Assembly: GCA_965229935.1 (NCBI GenBank)
Contig: CBDDKB010000002.1
Location: 1,240,001-1,304,000, forward strand
DNA length: 64,000 bases
Origin: SPJN01 sp965229935
GTDB lineage: Bacteria > Pseudomonadota > Alphaproteobacteria > SPJN01
Reading direction: 5' to 3'
Shown: piece by piece, positions 44,118 to 52,951 of the stretch
Position numbering within the stretch: position 1 is the first letter of the stretch
Layout of the letters: each line of letters opens with the position of its first letter
Translations under genes and position numbers: made by a program
The notes under the pieces: model-generated
Database searches by the model: none
Told to the model about the DNA's origin: nothing
Seen by the model: the letters and a program-made list of their open reading frames with translations, nothing else

Positions 44118-45233
44118 ATGGGGAAATCTCCCGCTGTTCTGTTTGAACCCGTCACGTTGGGCAATCTCAGCCTTAACAACCGCATTGTTATGGCACCGAT
44201 GACCCGCGCCTTTTCACCAAATGGCATCCCCGGTCAGAATGTTGCCGACTATTATCGCCGCCGGGCGGAACATGATGTGGGCCTGATTATTACCGAAGGG
44301 ACAAATGTCAACCATCCTGCCGCGAATATGAGCGATCAGATCCCGGTCTTCTATGGCGAGGCACTTGATGGATGGGCCAAGGTCGTCGAGGACGTTCACA
44401 AGGTCGGCGGCAAAATCGCCCCCCAACTTTGGCATGTCGGTATGATGCGCAAGCAAGGCATGGGCCTGCACCCCGAAGCCCCTTCAGCCGGACCGTCTGG
44501 CATCAACAAGCCGCCTAAAGTGGTCGCCGATCCGATGAGCCTGAATGACATTAACGACGTGATCCGCGCCTTTGCCGACGGTGCGCGGGATGCCAAAAAG
44601 CTTGGCTTTGATGGTATCGAAATTCACGGCGCCCATGGCTATCTGGTTGACCTGTTTTTCTGGGATGGCGCAAATGTGCGTGACGATGCCTTTGGCGGCG
44701 ATCTTATTGGGCGCACCAAATTTGCAAGCGAAATCATCGCAGCCTGCCGCGCAGAGGTTGGCGCGGATTTCCCCATCATCTTGCGTTTCTCGCAATGGAA
44801 GCAGCAGGACTTCACCGCCCGCCTTGCAGAGACGGAGGATAAGCTGGCAGGTTGGTTGGAGCCGCTGACCGCCGCGGGCGTTGATATTTACCACTGTTCA
44901 ACCCGCCGTTTCTGGGAGCCTGAGTTTGAAGGCTCAAACCTCAATCTCGCAGGGTGGACCAAGAAACTGTCAGGCAAACCCACAATCTCTGTCGGGTCAG
45001 TATCTCTTAATCAGGAATTCATCGCGTCTATGGCTGGTGCGGACGCGGGTCATGATGATGACACGCTATCGCGCATGGATGAATTGATTGAGCGCGTCGA
45101 AAATAACGAGTTTGATTTGATTGCCGTTGGCCGCGCCCTTTTATGTGATCCTGAATGGGGTACAAAATTGAAGGAAAACCGCATGGCAGACTTTGTGCCC
45201 TATACAAAGGCTGCTGACGCTACCCTGTATTGA
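44118..45233 (+). CDS. NADH:flavin oxidoreductase, Old Yellow Enzyme family
   Basis: 371 residues, FMN TIM barrel. Signs are FEPVTLGNLSLNNRIVMAPMTRAFS, LWHVGMM for the flavin region, DGIEIHGAHGYLVDLFFWDGANVRDDAFGG carrying the catalytic His pair pattern (HGAHGYL), and FDLIAVGRALLCDPEW at the phosphate site. Such enzymes reduce activated C=C bonds or trans-2-enoyl-CoAs. ATG follows AAGGATTTGTAAA. The MBL-fold gene starts 12 bp downstream, so the two are co-transcribed. Confidence 0.9.
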   Translation: MGKSPAVLFEPVTLGNLSLNNRIVMAPMTRAFSPNGIPGQNVADYYRRRAEHDVGLIITEGTNVNHPAANMSDQIPVFYGEALDGWAKVVEDVHKVGGKIAPQLWHVGMMRKQGMGLHPEAPSAGPSGINKPPKVVADPMSLNDINDVIRAFADGARDAKKLGFDGIEIHGAHGYLVDLFFWDGANVRDDAFGGDLIGRTKFASEIIAACRAEVGADFPIILRFSQWKQQDFTARLAETEDKLAGWLEPLTAAGVDIYHCSTRRFWEPEFEGSNLNLAGWTKKLSGKPTISVGSVSLNQEFIASMAGADAGHDDDTLSRMDELIERVENNEFDLIAVGRALLCDPEWGTKLKENRMADFVPYTKAADATLY

Positions 45234-45245
45234 TAGGAAAACTGG

Positions 45246-46247
45246 ATGAGCATCGCCACCACCGGGCTAGGCCTACCGCAATTCAGCTATACCAAGGGCT
45301 TGCATGAGCTTGGCAATGGCAGTTTTGCATGGCTGCAACCCGATGGTGGTTGGGGCTGGTCCAATGCGGGCCTGATAACAGACAGCGGCGAAAGCCTATT
45401 GGTTGATACGCTGTACGATATGCGCCTTACGGGCGACATGCTGTCCGCAATGCGCGACGCCGCGCCTGCTGCCCAGTCAATCGGCACCATTGTCAACACA
45501 CACGCCAATGGCGATCACTGCAACGGCAATGGCTGTTGCCCCCATGCCGAAATTATCGCCAGCACAGTCGCCGCGCATGAACAGGAAGAAGAAAGCCCCG
45601 CCATGATGGCGGCCCTGTTGGAACAGGCCGACCAGATGGGCGAACTTGGCGCCTATTTCAAGCACGCATTCGGAAAGTTCGATTTCGTCGGGGTGGAGCG
45701 TCGACTACCGACCAAGACATTTGAAAATCGATTGAGCGTCACTGTCGGGACAAAGGAACTAGACCTAATCGAAGTAGGCCCCGCCCACACAGGCGGCGAT
45801 GTTCTGGTTCACGACAAAAGCGCCAAGACGGTTTATTCAGGTGATATTCTGTTTATCGAAGGCACCCCGATTTGTTGGGCCGGACCGATCAGCAATTGCA
45901 TTGCCGCCTGCGAAACTATTCTAGACTTGCGGCCTGATTTGATCGTTCCCGGCCACGGCCCCATTACCGACAGGCGTGGTGTCGAAGCGGTTATCAGCTA
46001 TCTTACCTATATTCGCGACGCGGGCCGCGCCCTTTGGGACAATGGCGTGCGCGATGTGCTGACCGCTGCACAAGAAATTGCCTTGGGCGATTTTGATAGC
46101 TGGGGCGATGCTGAACGGATCGCCATCAATGTCTCCACCCTATTTCGTGACTTTGAGGCGGAAGAAACAGGCATCCGGCCCGACCGCCCCAATCCGGCAG
46201 ACCTGTTTGGCCTGATGGCAACGATCCACAAATCACGGGCAAGCTAA
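45246..46247 (+). CDS. Metallo-beta-lactamase-fold hydrolase
   Basis: 333 residues. The metal site has THANGDHCNGNGC: HxNxDH rather than the usual HxHxDH, a variant seen in a subfamily of this fold. Later ligand motifs GPAHTGGDVLVH (His) and VPGHGPITDRRG (His) are present, and VYSGDILFIEGTP gives the Asp. A C-terminal helical part follows. Substrate unknown; linkage with the OYE gene suggests one catabolic pathway. Confidence 0.88.
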   Translation: MSIATTGLGLPQFSYTKGLHELGNGSFAWLQPDGGWGWSNAGLITDSGESLLVDTLYDMRLTGDMLSAMRDAAPAAQSIGTIVNTHANGDHCNGNGCCPHAEIIASTVAAHEQEEESPAMMAALLEQADQMGELGAYFKHAFGKFDFVGVERRLPTKTFENRLSVTVGTKELDLIEVGPAHTGGDVLVHDKSAKTVYSGDILFIEGTPICWAGPISNCIAACETILDLRPDLIVPGHGPITDRRGVEAVISYLTYIRDAGRALWDNGVRDVLTAAQEIALGDFDSWGDAERIAINVSTLFRDFEAEETGIRPDRPNPADLFGLMATIHKSRAS

Positions 46248-46437
46248 CCCGGCCAACATATAAAATGCGCTGAAATCGCAACAGTCTGTACCTTGTTGCC
46301 GTTGCGGCATCTGATCTATAGCGCATTGCCCAATCTGTGTGATAGGGTCCGGCAAAGAGTATGGCTGACGCGCTTTCTTGCCTCGTTCAGGTTCTCAGGT
46401 GGCGCCGATAACAATTTGAAAATACGGGGAAAACACA

Positions 46438-47859
46438 ATGCAGCAATTGTCCAGCATTGATTCCATGTTCCTTTATCAGGAACTCGACAACGCGCCCATG
46501 CATATTGCCGGTCTGGCAATTTATGATCCTTCGACAGCTAAAGACGGGTTCGTGCGCTTTAAGGACATTCTGCGGACATATCATGACCGCCTGCATCTAA
46601 GCCCCATGTTCCGTCGCAAGATGGTGCAGGTCCCCCTGAATGTCGATTATCCCTATTGGGTTGAGGACGCGGATTTCGATCTAGAATATCATGTCCGCCA
46701 TATTGCCCTGCCCAAGCCGGGTGACTGGCGTCAGCTTTGCATCTTGGTGGCACGTATCCATTCACGTCCCTTGGACCTGAACCGGCCCCTGTGGGAAGCC
46801 ACCGTGATTGAAGGCTTGGATAATATCCCTGGCCTACCCGAAGGCTCATACGCCGTTCTGACAAAGGTCCATCACGCAGCAATCGACTCGCTAGAAGGAT
46901 CAGGTCTTGCCCGTGCCCTGCATACACGTGCGCCAGACGATCGGGCGGAGGAACCAGAAACACCGTGGCGTCCTGAACGCACACCATCAGCAGCTGAACT
47001 GCTGGCGCGAACCTACGGCAATAATATCAAGTCGCCCTTGCAAATGGCCCGCGTCCTTTCCGATGCAATGCCGTCCGTTGCCCGCATGCGTGCAGGCATG
47101 CGCCTGTCAGAGGACAAGCGGTCAGGCAAACCGAAAACCCGTTTTAACGGGGCAATCTCTGCCCATCGGGTGTTTGGTGCAATTGATGTGCCTTTGGATG
47201 ATATTCGTGCGATCCGAGACAAGGTGGATGGCGCGACTGTTAACGACGTCGTTGTCGCCATTATAGCTGGCGGCCTGCGCCGGTATCTTGAGGGCAAACG
47301 CGAATTGCCGACCAGTTCGCTCGTTGCCGGTGTGCCGTTAAATGTTCGTGGTGATGACGAAGACACCTCGACCAACACAATTGCGATGCCGTCAATTGAA
47401 ATACACACAGACATTGCCGATCCGCTTGATCGTGTTCGCGCGGTGAATTTTGAAATGGTCGATACAGGTGCCTATAAAAAGGCCGTATCAGCAAAGGCCA
47501 TTGCCCGGAAAACCGTGGCAGTCCCAGCCTCTTTGACAGCATTGGGCAGTCGAAAGGCGTTCGAAACAGCATTGGCCAATCGCTTTGACGTACCGTTCAA
47601 CACGATTATTACCAATGTGCCCGGCCCATCTGAACCGGTCTACATGACCGGCGCCCAATTGGTTCGCGCCTATGAATTAAGCCCGATTCAGGAAAGCCTT
47701 GGGTTGACCCATTCGGTGTTCAGCTATGCCGGAACGCAATCCATTACATTCCAGGCGTGCCGCGAAATGCTGCCCGACCCGGATGCCTATAATGATGCCT
47801 TGCAGGCAAGTTTTGCAGAAATGCGTGCAGCAGCCGGGTTGGCTGTCGCTGCAGCCTAA
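46438..47859 (+). CDS. WS/DGAT-type acyltransferase with altered motif
   Basis: 473 residues. Wax ester synthase/diacylglycerol acyltransferase family: N-terminus LSSIDSMFLYQELDNAPMHIAGL, FDLEYHVRHIALPKPGDW, RPLDLNRPLWEATVIEGL, NDVVVAIIAGGLRRYL and TNVPGPSEPVYMTGAQL are all family features. The catalytic motif HHxxxDG here reads HHAAIDS (His145, His146, Asp150, Ser151), so the last Gly is lost. Makes wax esters or triacylglycerol from acyl-CoA. Ends in a bidirectional terminator. Start follows a GGGG-containing leader. Confidence 0.9.
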   Translation: MQQLSSIDSMFLYQELDNAPMHIAGLAIYDPSTAKDGFVRFKDILRTYHDRLHLSPMFRRKMVQVPLNVDYPYWVEDADFDLEYHVRHIALPKPGDWRQLCILVARIHSRPLDLNRPLWEATVIEGLDNIPGLPEGSYAVLTKVHHAAIDSLEGSGLARALHTRAPDDRAEEPETPWRPERTPSAAELLARTYGNNIKSPLQMARVLSDAMPSVARMRAGMRLSEDKRSGKPKTRFNGAISAHRVFGAIDVPLDDIRAIRDKVDGATVNDVVVAIIAGGLRRYLEGKRELPTSSLVAGVPLNVRGDDEDTSTNTIAMPSIEIHTDIADPLDRVRAVNFEMVDTGAYKKAVSAKAIARKTVAVPASLTALGSRKAFETALANRFDVPFNTIITNVPGPSEPVYMTGAQLVRAYELSPIQESLGLTHSVFSYAGTQSITFQACREMLPDPDAYNDALQASFAEMRAAAGLAVAAA

Positions 47860-47882
47860 CCTGCACATTAAGTTACAAACAA

Positions 47883-47909
47883 AAAGCCCCGCTTCATCAG
47901 CGGGGCTTT
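47883..47909. terminator. Bidirectional terminator between WS/DGAT and Coq4-family genes
   Basis: AAAGCCCCGCT (47883-47893) pairs perfectly with AGCGGGGCTTT (47899-47909), 5-base loop. Plus strand continues TTTGTCGTTT, minus strand TTTTTGTTTG. It serves two convergent genes. Confidence 0.92.
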
Positions 47910-47933
47910 GTCGTTTCTGCGATACTGTAGCGA

Positions 47934-48734
47934 TCAAGCAGCAAACAAATGTTGGTAACGCGGGTCTTTGGTTTTGGTAGCGACAGCATAATCAAGCACT
48001 GCTTGGTAATGTGTCGGCTTACGCAGGTTCAAATGCGCCAATGCGTCTTCCTTAGGCAGCGTCAACAGATGTTCCCAATCCTGCGCGACCAGGTCTTCAC
48101 ACTGCTTGCCAATCTTGAACCCCTGACGAAGTGCTTTATAGACTTTTGCGCCCGGCAGAATGCGTTTGATTTCAAGGCAGCCCATAATTGCGATGAAAGC
48201 GACGCCCAGGCTCTTTGTCTGTTGATAGGTTACCGCCAGCACACACAGCTCACCCAACGGGTCACGGTGATAACCGGTTACGACGTGAAACAGATCGTGG
48301 ATGTCACGGTTCCACTCAGAAAAGATGCGCTCTTCCTCGGTGCCTTCATCGCCTGCAAAATTACCATCATAGGACACTTCGCGCAGGCCTTCGGCAGTCA
48401 GCCCTTCAGAAACCATGAAATCTAGATAGGCACGGCCCAGGGATCCATCCGGCAGGCTGGCGAGCCAATCGCGGTTTCCTAGGAAATCAATGGCGCTGCG
48501 CTTTTCTGCAATCACTTTTTTGCCAATGTCCGTTGCGATAAAGCGGTTGAAGGCTGTCATATCCGCATTACCCTTCAAGGCTTCGATAATGCGGAACACC
48601 TGTTCGGTATCTTCATTATTCTGGCGCAACAAATCGATATGGCGGAACGCGGCCAGCCAGTTACGGCGGCGTTTAACGGTCTTGCCTGTTTTTGCGACAA
48701 TAGAATTATTTTGTGTTGTTGTCAGATCAGTCAT
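47934..48734 (-). CDS. Coq4 family protein (paralogue 2)
   Basis: 266 residues from ATG 48734, with GGGAGAAG about 6 bases further upstream; another in-frame ATG lies at 48740. The signature is HDLFHVVTGYHRDPLGE: His146, Asp147, His150, Glu162. LPDGSLGRAYLDFMVSEGLTAEGL matches paralogue 3 closely. N-terminal 25 residues are basic. Convergent with the WS/DGAT gene and divergent from the CHASE2 cyclase across a 270 bp gap holding a long inverted repeat. Role uncertain: ubiquinone-related or another quinone-like metabolite. Confidence 0.88.
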   Translation of the reverse strand: MTDLTTTQNNSIVAKTGKTVKRRRNWLAAFRHIDLLRQNNEDTEQVFRIIEALKGNADMTAFNRFIATDIGKKVIAEKRSAIDFLGNRDWLASLPDGSLGRAYLDFMVSEGLTAEGLREVSYDGNFAGDEGTEEERIFSEWNRDIHDLFHVVTGYHRDPLGELCVLAVTYQQTKSLGVAFIAIMGCLEIKRILPGAKVYKALRQGFKIGKQCEDLVAQDWEHLLTLPKEDALAHLNLRKPTHYQAVLDYAVATKTKDPRYQHLFAA

Positions 48735-48836
48735 GCTCATCTTCTCCCTTTCCTTATTGGAAAGCTCCCCAAATCTTTGTTTGGCTTTTTCTAATCATAC
48801 CGCATTATTTTGCCCACGGCGCGAAAAAGCTTCGTT

Positions 48837-48877
48837 ACAATCATGTAAGTAAAGATATGGTCTTTTTACATGATTGT
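48837..48877. promoter_or_regulatory. Long inverted repeat between Coq4-family and cyclase genes
   Basis: ACAATCATGTAA (48837-48848) is the perfect inverse of TTACATGATTGT (48866-48877); the 17-base spacer has an inner AAAGA/TCTTT pair (48852-48856 with 48861-48865). Each arm contains the palindrome CATG. It lies in the divergent promoter region and is a likely operator for a dimeric regulator or a cruciform. Confidence 0.55.
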
Positions 48878-49010
48878 CAATAAGACCTGTCAGCATGTCG
48901 CAGTTAGCGCCAGTTTAATAGAAAATTCAGACCCTTGGCCCATTATCCTTGCGGAATAATCGCCAACACAGCAAACTCATAACCGAGCAATAAAAGGAAT
49001 CGGCTGCCTG

Positions 49011-51245
49011 ATGTCACGCCTGCGCCCCATAATATCTCGACTACTTGACTGGATATTAAGCGGTCGCGCCATTGGCTTTTATCTATTGATAGGCCTGCTG
49101 GCATTGCGTGTCGTCGATCCACCTTTTGCCGAAAAGGCGCGGCTGGTCCAATTTGATCTGTTCCAAATGATTGCGCCGCATGAACCTGAAGACATTCCTG
49201 TAGCCATCGTTGATCTCGACGAAACCAGCTTGCAAAAAGTCGGACAATGGCCGTGGCCGCGCACAAAAATCGCCCAAATCATTTACAACCTGCACAATAG
49301 CGGCGCCGCTGCCATTGGGCTCGACATTGTCTTTCCAGAAGCCGACCACCTGTCACCGGAAGTTTATGCGGAGTCACAATATGGCTTACCCGATCATGTG
49401 AAATCGGCTTTAAAAGAACGCCCCAGCAATGATGAAATTTTTGCTGATGCCTTAAGACGGACCCGCACCGTTATTGGTCTTGCCGCAAACCCCGAAGCTG
49501 AGAGCGAAGAAAAACGCCAGGCCAAGCATCACCTAACCCCAACGGCTGAATTTAATGGTGACCCCCGCCCCTACATGTTGTCATACGGGTCGGTTACCGA
49601 GAACCACCCCGTATTAGAGGGCGCTGCAAATGGCCGTGGCATGTTCACCATTTCATCTGAGAGTGATGGCATTGTGCGACGCATACCTGCTGTCCTGCGC
49701 GTCGGCTCCCGCGTTTATCCGACACTTGTTGTTGAAATGCTGCGCGTTGCAACGGGACAAAGCCAATATGCCATTATTCGCGACACGCAAGGTGCGGGCA
49801 TTAAATCTGTGCGCGTCGCACGCACTGAAATCCCAACAGACTTCAACGGGCAATTATGGATCCGCTATGGGCCGCATAAGCCAGAGCTTTATATTCCTGC
49901 GCATAAGGTTTTGTCTAATGAGTTCGACCCCGCAGCCGTTAGGGGCAAGCTGGTCCTGATCGGCACAACCGCGACAGGCCTTAAAGATATTCGCGCAACT
50001 CCACTCGAAGGGGCTATGCCGGGTGTCGAAATTCATGCCCAGCTACTACAAACGATTTTGGCAAATCAAAATCTGATCAGGCCCAATTATGCCCTTGGCG
50101 CAGAACTGACCAGCCTTGCCATTCTGGGCCTGTTGATGATTGTTTTGGTCCCGCTGGCTGGTGCGCGGCGCGCGCTGTTCGTCTATGTGGGTTTGACCAG
50201 CGCTACAATTGGGTTTAGCTGGTATCTATTCCACGAACACCTGATCCTGCTTGATGCAGCCTATCCCGCCTTCAGCGGGGCGTTACTTTTTGGGGTGTTA
50301 AGTTATAGCAATTATGCGCGCGAGGAAGCTCAACGCCAACAGGTGCGCAGCGCCTTTGCCCAGTATCTTTCCCCTGCCCTTGTGGAACAACTAGCGTCCG
50401 ATCCCTCGCGGCTGAAATTGGGGGGCGAGACCAAGACCATGACATTCCTGTTCTGCGATGTGCGGGGCTTCACCTCTATCTCAGAACAGTACAAGGATAA
50501 TCCTGTTGGTTTGACGGTCCTGATCAACCGCCTGCTAACCCCGCTTACAGATGTGATCCTGTCGAATGAAGGCACCATCGACAAATATATGGGCGACTGC
50601 ATCATGGCATTTTGGAATGCGCCATTGGATGTGCGCAATCAGGAAGCCAAGGCCTGCAAAACAGCCCTTGAAATGTATCAGGCACTTGATGAGTTGAATG
50701 CTGAACGCGAGAAAGAGGCGGCGGAACAGGGCATTCCCTTCCTGCCGCTTAAAATCGGCATTGGCATCAATACGGGCGAATGTGTCGTCGGCAATATGGG
50801 GTCGGAACAACGATTTGATTATTCTGTTTTGGGCGATGCGGTGAACCTTGCCGCACGACTTGAAGGACAGTCAAAATCCTATGCCGTGGAAACAGTGATT
50901 GGCCCCAAAACCGCTCAGATTGCGGCACCCTTTTTTGCCACGCTGCGGCTTGACCTCATTGCCGTGAAAGGCCGCAGTGAACCTGCCGAAATTTTCGCGC
51001 TATTGGGCGGTCAGGACATGCGCGATGACCCGGACTTTGCCGCGCTCTATGAAGCGAATGAGGATATGCACCGCCTGTTCCGCATCAATGATTGGGACGG
51101 TGCCGAAGCTGCTATGGCGCGCGCGCGCCAATCCAAATTTGCGCCACAGGGTTTTTACGACATGATCGCAGGACGCATCGCTGATTATCGCGAAACACCC
51201 CCGCCCGATGACTGGGGCGGTGTGTATGTGGCCACTACGAAATAG
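49011..51245 (+). CDS. Adenylate cyclase with CHASE2 sensor domain
   Basis: 744 residues. N-terminal membrane helix (about 20-38), then an extracytoplasmic CHASE2 domain (about 50-345: DIPVAIVDLDETSLQKVGQWPWPRTKIAQI, AAIGLDIVFPEADH, VRGKLVLIGTTATGLKDIRATPL), three membrane helices (about 360-430) and a class III cyclase domain from about 478 (TFLFCDVRGFTSISEQY, DKYMGDCIMAFWNAP, IGINTGECVVGNMGSEQRFDYSVLGDAVNLAARLE). Most CHASE2 cyclases produce cAMP. The signal sensed is not known. Confidence 0.93.
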   Translation: MSRLRPIISRLLDWILSGRAIGFYLLIGLLALRVVDPPFAEKARLVQFDLFQMIAPHEPEDIPVAIVDLDETSLQKVGQWPWPRTKIAQIIYNLHNSGAAAIGLDIVFPEADHLSPEVYAESQYGLPDHVKSALKERPSNDEIFADALRRTRTVIGLAANPEAESEEKRQAKHHLTPTAEFNGDPRPYMLSYGSVTENHPVLEGAANGRGMFTISSESDGIVRRIPAVLRVGSRVYPTLVVEMLRVATGQSQYAIIRDTQGAGIKSVRVARTEIPTDFNGQLWIRYGPHKPELYIPAHKVLSNEFDPAAVRGKLVLIGTTATGLKDIRATPLEGAMPGVEIHAQLLQTILANQNLIRPNYALGAELTSLAILGLLMIVLVPLAGARRALFVYVGLTSATIGFSWYLFHEHLILLDAAYPAFSGALLFGVLSYSNYAREEAQRQQVRSAFAQYLSPALVEQLASDPSRLKLGGETKTMTFLFCDVRGFTSISEQYKDNPVGLTVLINRLLTPLTDVILSNEGTIDKYMGDCIMAFWNAPLDVRNQEAKACKTALEMYQALDELNAEREKEAAEQGIPFLPLKIGIGINTGECVVGNMGSEQRFDYSVLGDAVNLAARLEGQSKSYAVETVIGPKTAQIAAPFFATLRLDLIAVKGRSEPAEIFALLGGQDMRDDPDFAALYEANEDMHRLFRINDWDGAEAAMARARQSKFAPQGFYDMIAGRIADYRETPPPDDWGGVYVATTK

Positions 51246-51456
51246 CCCCTGCTGCCTGCCCCTGATTATCAGTGAAACATTTGTGACCTTATGCGTGGCG
51301 GTCTGCCGCGCGGCAGCAGATGACTTGGCATCATGACAAAAAGTGTGGCAAACTTTTTCATATCAGGGATTAACCTGCCGAACCCGCAGAAAACAGGCGT
51401 TTTTCGGTAGATGCATATTGGGTGCCCGGCCCGTTTATGCTTTGGGGAGTAAAATT

Positions 51457-52908
51457 ATGGCGCGTTTAAGCTTGTTGGATATGGCTTTCCTGCAGATGGA
51501 ATCGCCGGAATCACCGGCCCATGTTGGCGGTCTGCAAATATTTGAGCCACCAAAAGATTATGAAGGTGACTTCGTTCAAGATCTGGTTGAAGAGCTGAAG
51601 CGTGGCGGCCCTGTTGTGCCCCCGTTTAATCAGCGGCTGAAAATGCCCTCTTCCATTTTTGGCGGCTTCCCCGAATGGGAACAGGACCCGGAATTCGACC
51701 TTGATTATCATGTGCGCTTTTCCGCCCTGCCGCGCCCCGGCACGATGGATCAGCTATTCACACTGATCGAACGCATTCATGCCCGCCAGCTTGATCGTAC
51801 GCGCCCCTTGTGGGAGGCCTATCTGATCGAAGGGTTGGAAGATGGCCGCTTCGTCATGTACACGAAGATGCATCATTCCGTGATTGATGGTATCGCGGGT
51901 ATGCGCCTGATCGCCCAGACATTATCAACGACACCAGAAACAGGTATTGCGAAAGCTCCTTGGCAAATCGATACACGTCGGAAAAGCGACCCGGATGTCG
52001 CTCCGCCCCCCGCCGCTGACATTATCGGCAATATCGTCGCCGGTGTCCGCAAGCAGATCAAAACTCTGCCCGAGATCGCGCAAAACTTCGCTGACCTTGG
52101 GCGGCAAATGGCAGGCATTGAAGACACATCTTTGGCTGTCCCGTTCGGCGCACCGCAAACCCAGTTTAACTATCCCATCACTGCCCATCGTCGGTTTGCC
52201 GTCGATAGCCTTGATATGGCTGAGGTTAAAGAATTGGGCAAACGCATGGGCGGAACCATCAATGATGTTGTCCTGGCAGTTTGCGCCGGTGCCCTGCGCC
52301 GCTATTTCGTTGAACATCAGGCGTTGCCTGACCGTCCCTTGAACACTGTGGTCCCGGTTTCGTTCCGCCCGCAGGATGGGTCATCAGGCGGCAACCAAAT
52401 TTCCGCTATCATGGTTGACCTTGCCACCCATATCGCCGATCCGATCCAGCGCTTTTATGCCATTCGCAAATCTGCGAATTCCGCCAAGGCGCAGGTTCAG
52501 GGCATGTCTAAGGAAGGCAAGCAAAACTATGCCGTTTTGATGAACGGTCTGAACGTTGCGCTTGATCCCTTGATCCGCACAGGGGCAGTTGCACCCGCAT
52601 CAAACCTTGTGATTTCAAATGTGCCTGGCCCGCCCGTCACGCTATATTTAAACGGCGCAAGGCTTACTGCGATGTACCCAGTGTCCGTGTTGATGCATGG
52701 TATGGGCCTGAACATCACCATCACATCCTATGAAGGTCGTTTGGACTTTGGCCTGATCGCCTGCCGCAAGGCTGTGCCTGACCTGCGCCATATGGCGTCG
52801 CTGATCGGTTCAGAGTTTGAGGCGCTGCGTGAAGCTGCGGACCGCGCTGATCTGAGCGAAGACATGACAGAGGATGAAGCGGTCACAGAACAACCCGCCG
52901 CTGAATAA
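51457..52908 (+). CDS. WS/DGAT-type acyltransferase (wax ester synthase)
   Basis: 483 residues from ATG 51457 (MARLSLLDMAFLQMESPESPAHVGGL), GGGGAG 7 bases upstream; a longer reading from 51343 is unsupported. The catalytic HHSVIDG (His139, His140, Asp144, Gly145) is intact. Further family motifs are PLWEAYLIEGLEDGRF, NDVVLAVCAGALRRYF, PVSFRP, and SNVPGPPVTLYLNGARL. It transfers acyl groups from acyl-CoA to alcohols or diacylglycerol. The acidic tail (SEDMTEDEAVTEQPAAE) is unusual. Confidence 0.92.
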   Translation: MARLSLLDMAFLQMESPESPAHVGGLQIFEPPKDYEGDFVQDLVEELKRGGPVVPPFNQRLKMPSSIFGGFPEWEQDPEFDLDYHVRFSALPRPGTMDQLFTLIERIHARQLDRTRPLWEAYLIEGLEDGRFVMYTKMHHSVIDGIAGMRLIAQTLSTTPETGIAKAPWQIDTRRKSDPDVAPPPAADIIGNIVAGVRKQIKTLPEIAQNFADLGRQMAGIEDTSLAVPFGAPQTQFNYPITAHRRFAVDSLDMAEVKELGKRMGGTINDVVLAVCAGALRRYFVEHQALPDRPLNTVVPVSFRPQDGSSGGNQISAIMVDLATHIADPIQRFYAIRKSANSAKAQVQGMSKEGKQNYAVLMNGLNVALDPLIRTGAVAPASNLVISNVPGPPVTLYLNGARLTAMYPVSVLMHGMGLNITITSYEGRLDFGLIACRKAVPDLRHMASLIGSEFEALREAADRADLSEDMTEDEAVTEQPAAE

Positions 52909-52951
52909 GTCATCTCAAGAACAACTGCTTAAGCGCGTTTGCTACGTTTCA

